From Bacteroidota bacterium (lineage in GTDB: Bacteria > Bacteroidota > Bacteroidia > Bacteroidales > SZUA-534), in NCBI GenBank assembly GCA_020047835.1, contig JAIFNJ010000240.1, positions 1 to 7,531 of the forward strand: DNA of 7,531 nucleotides. Direction: 5' to 3'. Shown piece after piece: positions 5,847 to 7,531 of this stretch. Below the pieces are notes generated by a model. It was not told where the DNA came from. It was given only the letters and a program-made list of their open reading frames with translations, and did not search any database. The position numbers and the translations under genes are program-made. Positions within the stretch are counted from its first letter, which is position 1. Each line of letters opens with the position of its first letter.

Positions 5847-6725
5847 CTACCTTTTTTTTCCAAAAATTTTGTTTTTATTTATTTGTTTATAATCAATAGC
5901 TGGAATATATTCCCAGGAATTGTTGATGTATTTAAGTCCATCATACGATAAATCGGGTCCGTAATATTTATAGTTTCCTTCATAAATGGATTTGTTTGGC
6001 GCTAAATGATCCATCACTATCATTTTGTAATCAGAATCCCACCGAACTAGCATGGAAACCATGCGTGAATATTCAAAAATAATACGATTGGTTTTAATCT
6101 TTTCAACCTGAAAAATAGGTGCTCCAAATTCTGGTGTTCCTTTCTCGTCGAAATAAAGCACATCAATTACTTTTTTATTGGTATATAAGTCATTACCATC
6201 CCAACCAATCAAAGTATATCCTTTTCCCCTCGGATCATCTATCTCAATTATTTGATAGTATATAGCACCAAACCAATTCTCTACCGACAAAATCTTGCTT
6301 CCAGGATTGTCAATACTATCAGATTTGTCGGTTAATTGATGCAATTGCACTACTTTTTCTGCTTTTAAAAGATACTGGATAAAACCAAACTGTTGGCTTG
6401 TTCCATCTGCCTTAACTAAATTCCAGGTAAATACTCGCAGTAACCCATTACTGGAAACTACTTTTCCGACATTTACTAAGGAATCAAAACCGTATTCAAA
6501 GGATCCTTCTTTCTTTAAAATCGTTTTAAATTCATCAACTAATTGGGAATTCAATCTAAAAAGTAAGGTGTCGTTAAATCGGACTTCGGCAATTTGACTT
6601 GCCAGATTTGATATTTTTTTTTCTGCATCGGCAAATTGAACAGATGGATCATTTTCACTTTTTACCGTTGTGGAGAAAAAGAAGCTTAGAATAAGAAAGA
6701 AACAATAGAAATTTAAACGCATCAT
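5847..6725 (-). CDS. Secreted or periplasmic protein of unknown function
   Basis: A 292-aa protein with a type I signal peptide at residues 1-23 (MMRLNFYCFFLILSFFFSTTVKS); there is no Cys at the cleavage region, so it is not a lipoprotein. The mature part has a helical start (about 25-75), then many beta-prone aromatic segments such as LLRVFTWNLV, FGFIQYLL, WFGAIYYQIIEI and GYTLIGWDGNDLYTNKKVIDVLYF (about 174-197). The Gly-Trp-Asp-Gly-Asn feature reminds me of uncharacterised Bacteroidota exported proteins; no enzyme motif is recognised. The C-terminus is basic (NKNKIFGKKR) and carries no Por-type sorting signal. It begins 25 nt after the aminotransferase stop on the same strand, so the two are probably co-transcribed. 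Tandem Met codons open the gene; either may be the start. Function unknown. Confidence 0.8.
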   Translation of the reverse strand: MMRLNFYCFFLILSFFFSTTVKSENDPSVQFADAEKKISNLASQIAEVRFNDTLLFRLNSQLVDEFKTILKKEGSFEYGFDSLVNVGKVVSSNGLLRVFTWNLVKADGTSQQFGFIQYLLKAEKVVQLHQLTDKSDSIDNPGSKILSVENWFGAIYYQIIEIDDPRGKGYTLIGWDGNDLYTNKKVIDVLYFDEKGTPEFGAPIFQVEKIKTNRIIFEYSRMVSMLVRWDSDYKMIVMDHLAPNKSIYEGNYKYYGPDLSYDGLKYINNSWEYIPAIDYKQINKNKIFGKKR

Positions 6726-6750
6726 ATCACTGAAAACGAAATCATAGTAA

Positions 6751-7531
6751 TTATATTTTACCAGTACTAAAAATCACATCATCCATGGCCTCTAACAATA
6801 ACTTTATAGTTTTTTCAATTTCTTCAAAAGTAATGGTAAGCGGCGGTGCAATTCTAAAAGAAGTTTGATTGAATAAAAAATAATCGTAAATCACGCCTTT
6901 TTCGAGGCATCGCTTAAAGAAAGCATCCCTATCGAACCCGGCTTTCAATTCAACGGCTAATAAAAGCCCTTTTCCGCGAATGGTTTCAATGGCTTGATGT
7001 TTTAGTAATTGCCTGATATATTCCCCTTTTTGGGAGGATTTAAATGAAAGTTCTTCTTCTAAAACTATATTTAATGCAGCTAACCCAGCAGCGCAAGATA
7101 CCGGATGCCCACCAAACGTGGTAATATGTCCCAATGCAGGATTATGAGTTAAGGTTCCCATAATTTCTTTTGAAGCAATAAATGCCCCAATAGGCATTCC
7201 TCCACCCATGCCTTTGGCCAGACATAGTATATCGGGGATAACCTGAAAATGTTCAAAAGCAAAAAGTTTTCCAGTGCGTCCAAACCCTGTTTGAATCTCA
7301 TCAAATATTAATAATGCACCAGTTTCGTTACATTTTTTTCGTACCTGATTTATAAAACCAGCATTTGCCGCAATTACTCCTGCCTCAGCCTGAATAACTT
7401 CCATTACCACACAAGCGGTTTTATTCGTAATTAAAGACAATGATTCTTCAGAATTAAAATCCATAAAAAACACTTCAGGCAATAAAGGTTGGACAGCGCT
7501 ATTCAAATCACTGCCCCCATATAAGCTCAAT
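6751..7531 (-). CDS. Class III PLP-dependent aminotransferase (ornithine/acetylornithine-like), N-terminus beyond window
   Basis: About 259 residues of the C-terminal two-thirds are visible (numbered from the TTG at 7530, which is not a true start because the frame is open to the edge). Family motifs in order: LSLYGG followed by QPLLPEV; EVIQAEAGV (44-52); LLIFDEIQTGFGRTGKL with D77, which holds the pyridine nitrogen of PLP; Schiff-base Lys K106 in LCLAKGMGGGMPIGAF; HITTFGGHP (134-142), whose Thr contacts the cofactor phosphate across the dimer; and FRIAPPLTIT near the end. These are fold-type I, class III (ArgD/RocD/GABA-type) features, so it moves an amino group from an omega-amino donor to 2-oxoglutarate or pyruvate in the cytoplasm. 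The substrate cannot be read from this part; Bacteroidota paralogues are often labelled only as aspartate aminotransferase family. It appears to lead the minus-strand group with the secreted protein and receiver. Confidence 0.93.
   Translation of the reverse strand, partial: LSLYGGSDLNSAVQPLLPEVFFMDFNSEESLSLITNKTACVVMEVIQAEAGVIAANAGFINQVRKKCNETGALLIFDEIQTGFGRTGKLFAFEHFQVIPDILCLAKGMGGGMPIGAFIASKEIMGTLTHNPALGHITTFGGHPVSCAAGLAALNIVLEEELSFKSSQKGEYIRQLLKHQAIETIRGKGLLLAVELKAGFDRDAFFKRCLEKGVIYDYFLFNQTSFRIAPPLTITFEEIEKTIKLLLEAMDDVIFSTGKI

Noticed and set aside
7528..7530. TTG as start of the aminotransferase
   Set aside because: It falls inside a conserved family stretch (LSLYGG before QPLLP) and the N-terminal third of the enzyme is missing, so the gene simply runs off the edge.

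Overview
The window looks like chromosomal DNA of a Bacteroidota bacterium, probably a marine or anaerobic member near the Marinilabiliales/Prolixibacteraceae. That placement is an inference. It rests on the AT-rich composition, the lack of Shine-Dalgarno sequences before starts, a long Bacteroidota-style HtpG with a charged C-terminal insert, and a GH16 beta-glucanase with an N-terminal carbohydrate-binding-like domain.

Layout, left to right. (1) Bases 1-1224 (+): the 3' part of a secreted or lipoprotein GH16 glucanase, closed by a strong hairpin terminator at 1239-1280. (2) Bases 1338-2875 (+): a compact three-gene operon. It encodes a ParA/Soj-type ATPase, an 87-aa protein overlapping it by 17 nt that resembles a ParG-like ribbon-helix-helix DNA-binding protein, and, 4 nt later, a 173-aa protein with one N-terminal membrane helix. 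(3) Bases 2883-3008: a gene-free gap made almost wholly of degenerate 7-bp units, whose two ends form a 21-bp inverted repeat, between convergent genes. (4) Bases 3005-5050 (-): htpG, the Hsp90 chaperone. (5) Bases 5240-7531 (-): a co-directional group, read right to left, of a class III PLP aminotransferase (its N-terminal part lies beyond the window), a secreted protein of unknown function, and a response-regulator receiver domain ending in a hydrophobic tail that looks like a membrane anchor.

The most interesting candidate system is the ParA / small RHH-like / membrane-protein operon. It has the gene order of a type Ib partition cassette plus a conserved-looking membrane partner, which suggests ParA-driven positioning or partition linked to the membrane. 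No ParB and no obvious centromere array is seen nearby. The second is the receiver protein with a tail anchor and no output domain, beside a secreted protein of unknown role. No RNA genes, insertion sequences, CRISPR arrays or attachment sites were found, and no gene-free stretch exceeds 300 bases (the longest is 5051-5239).
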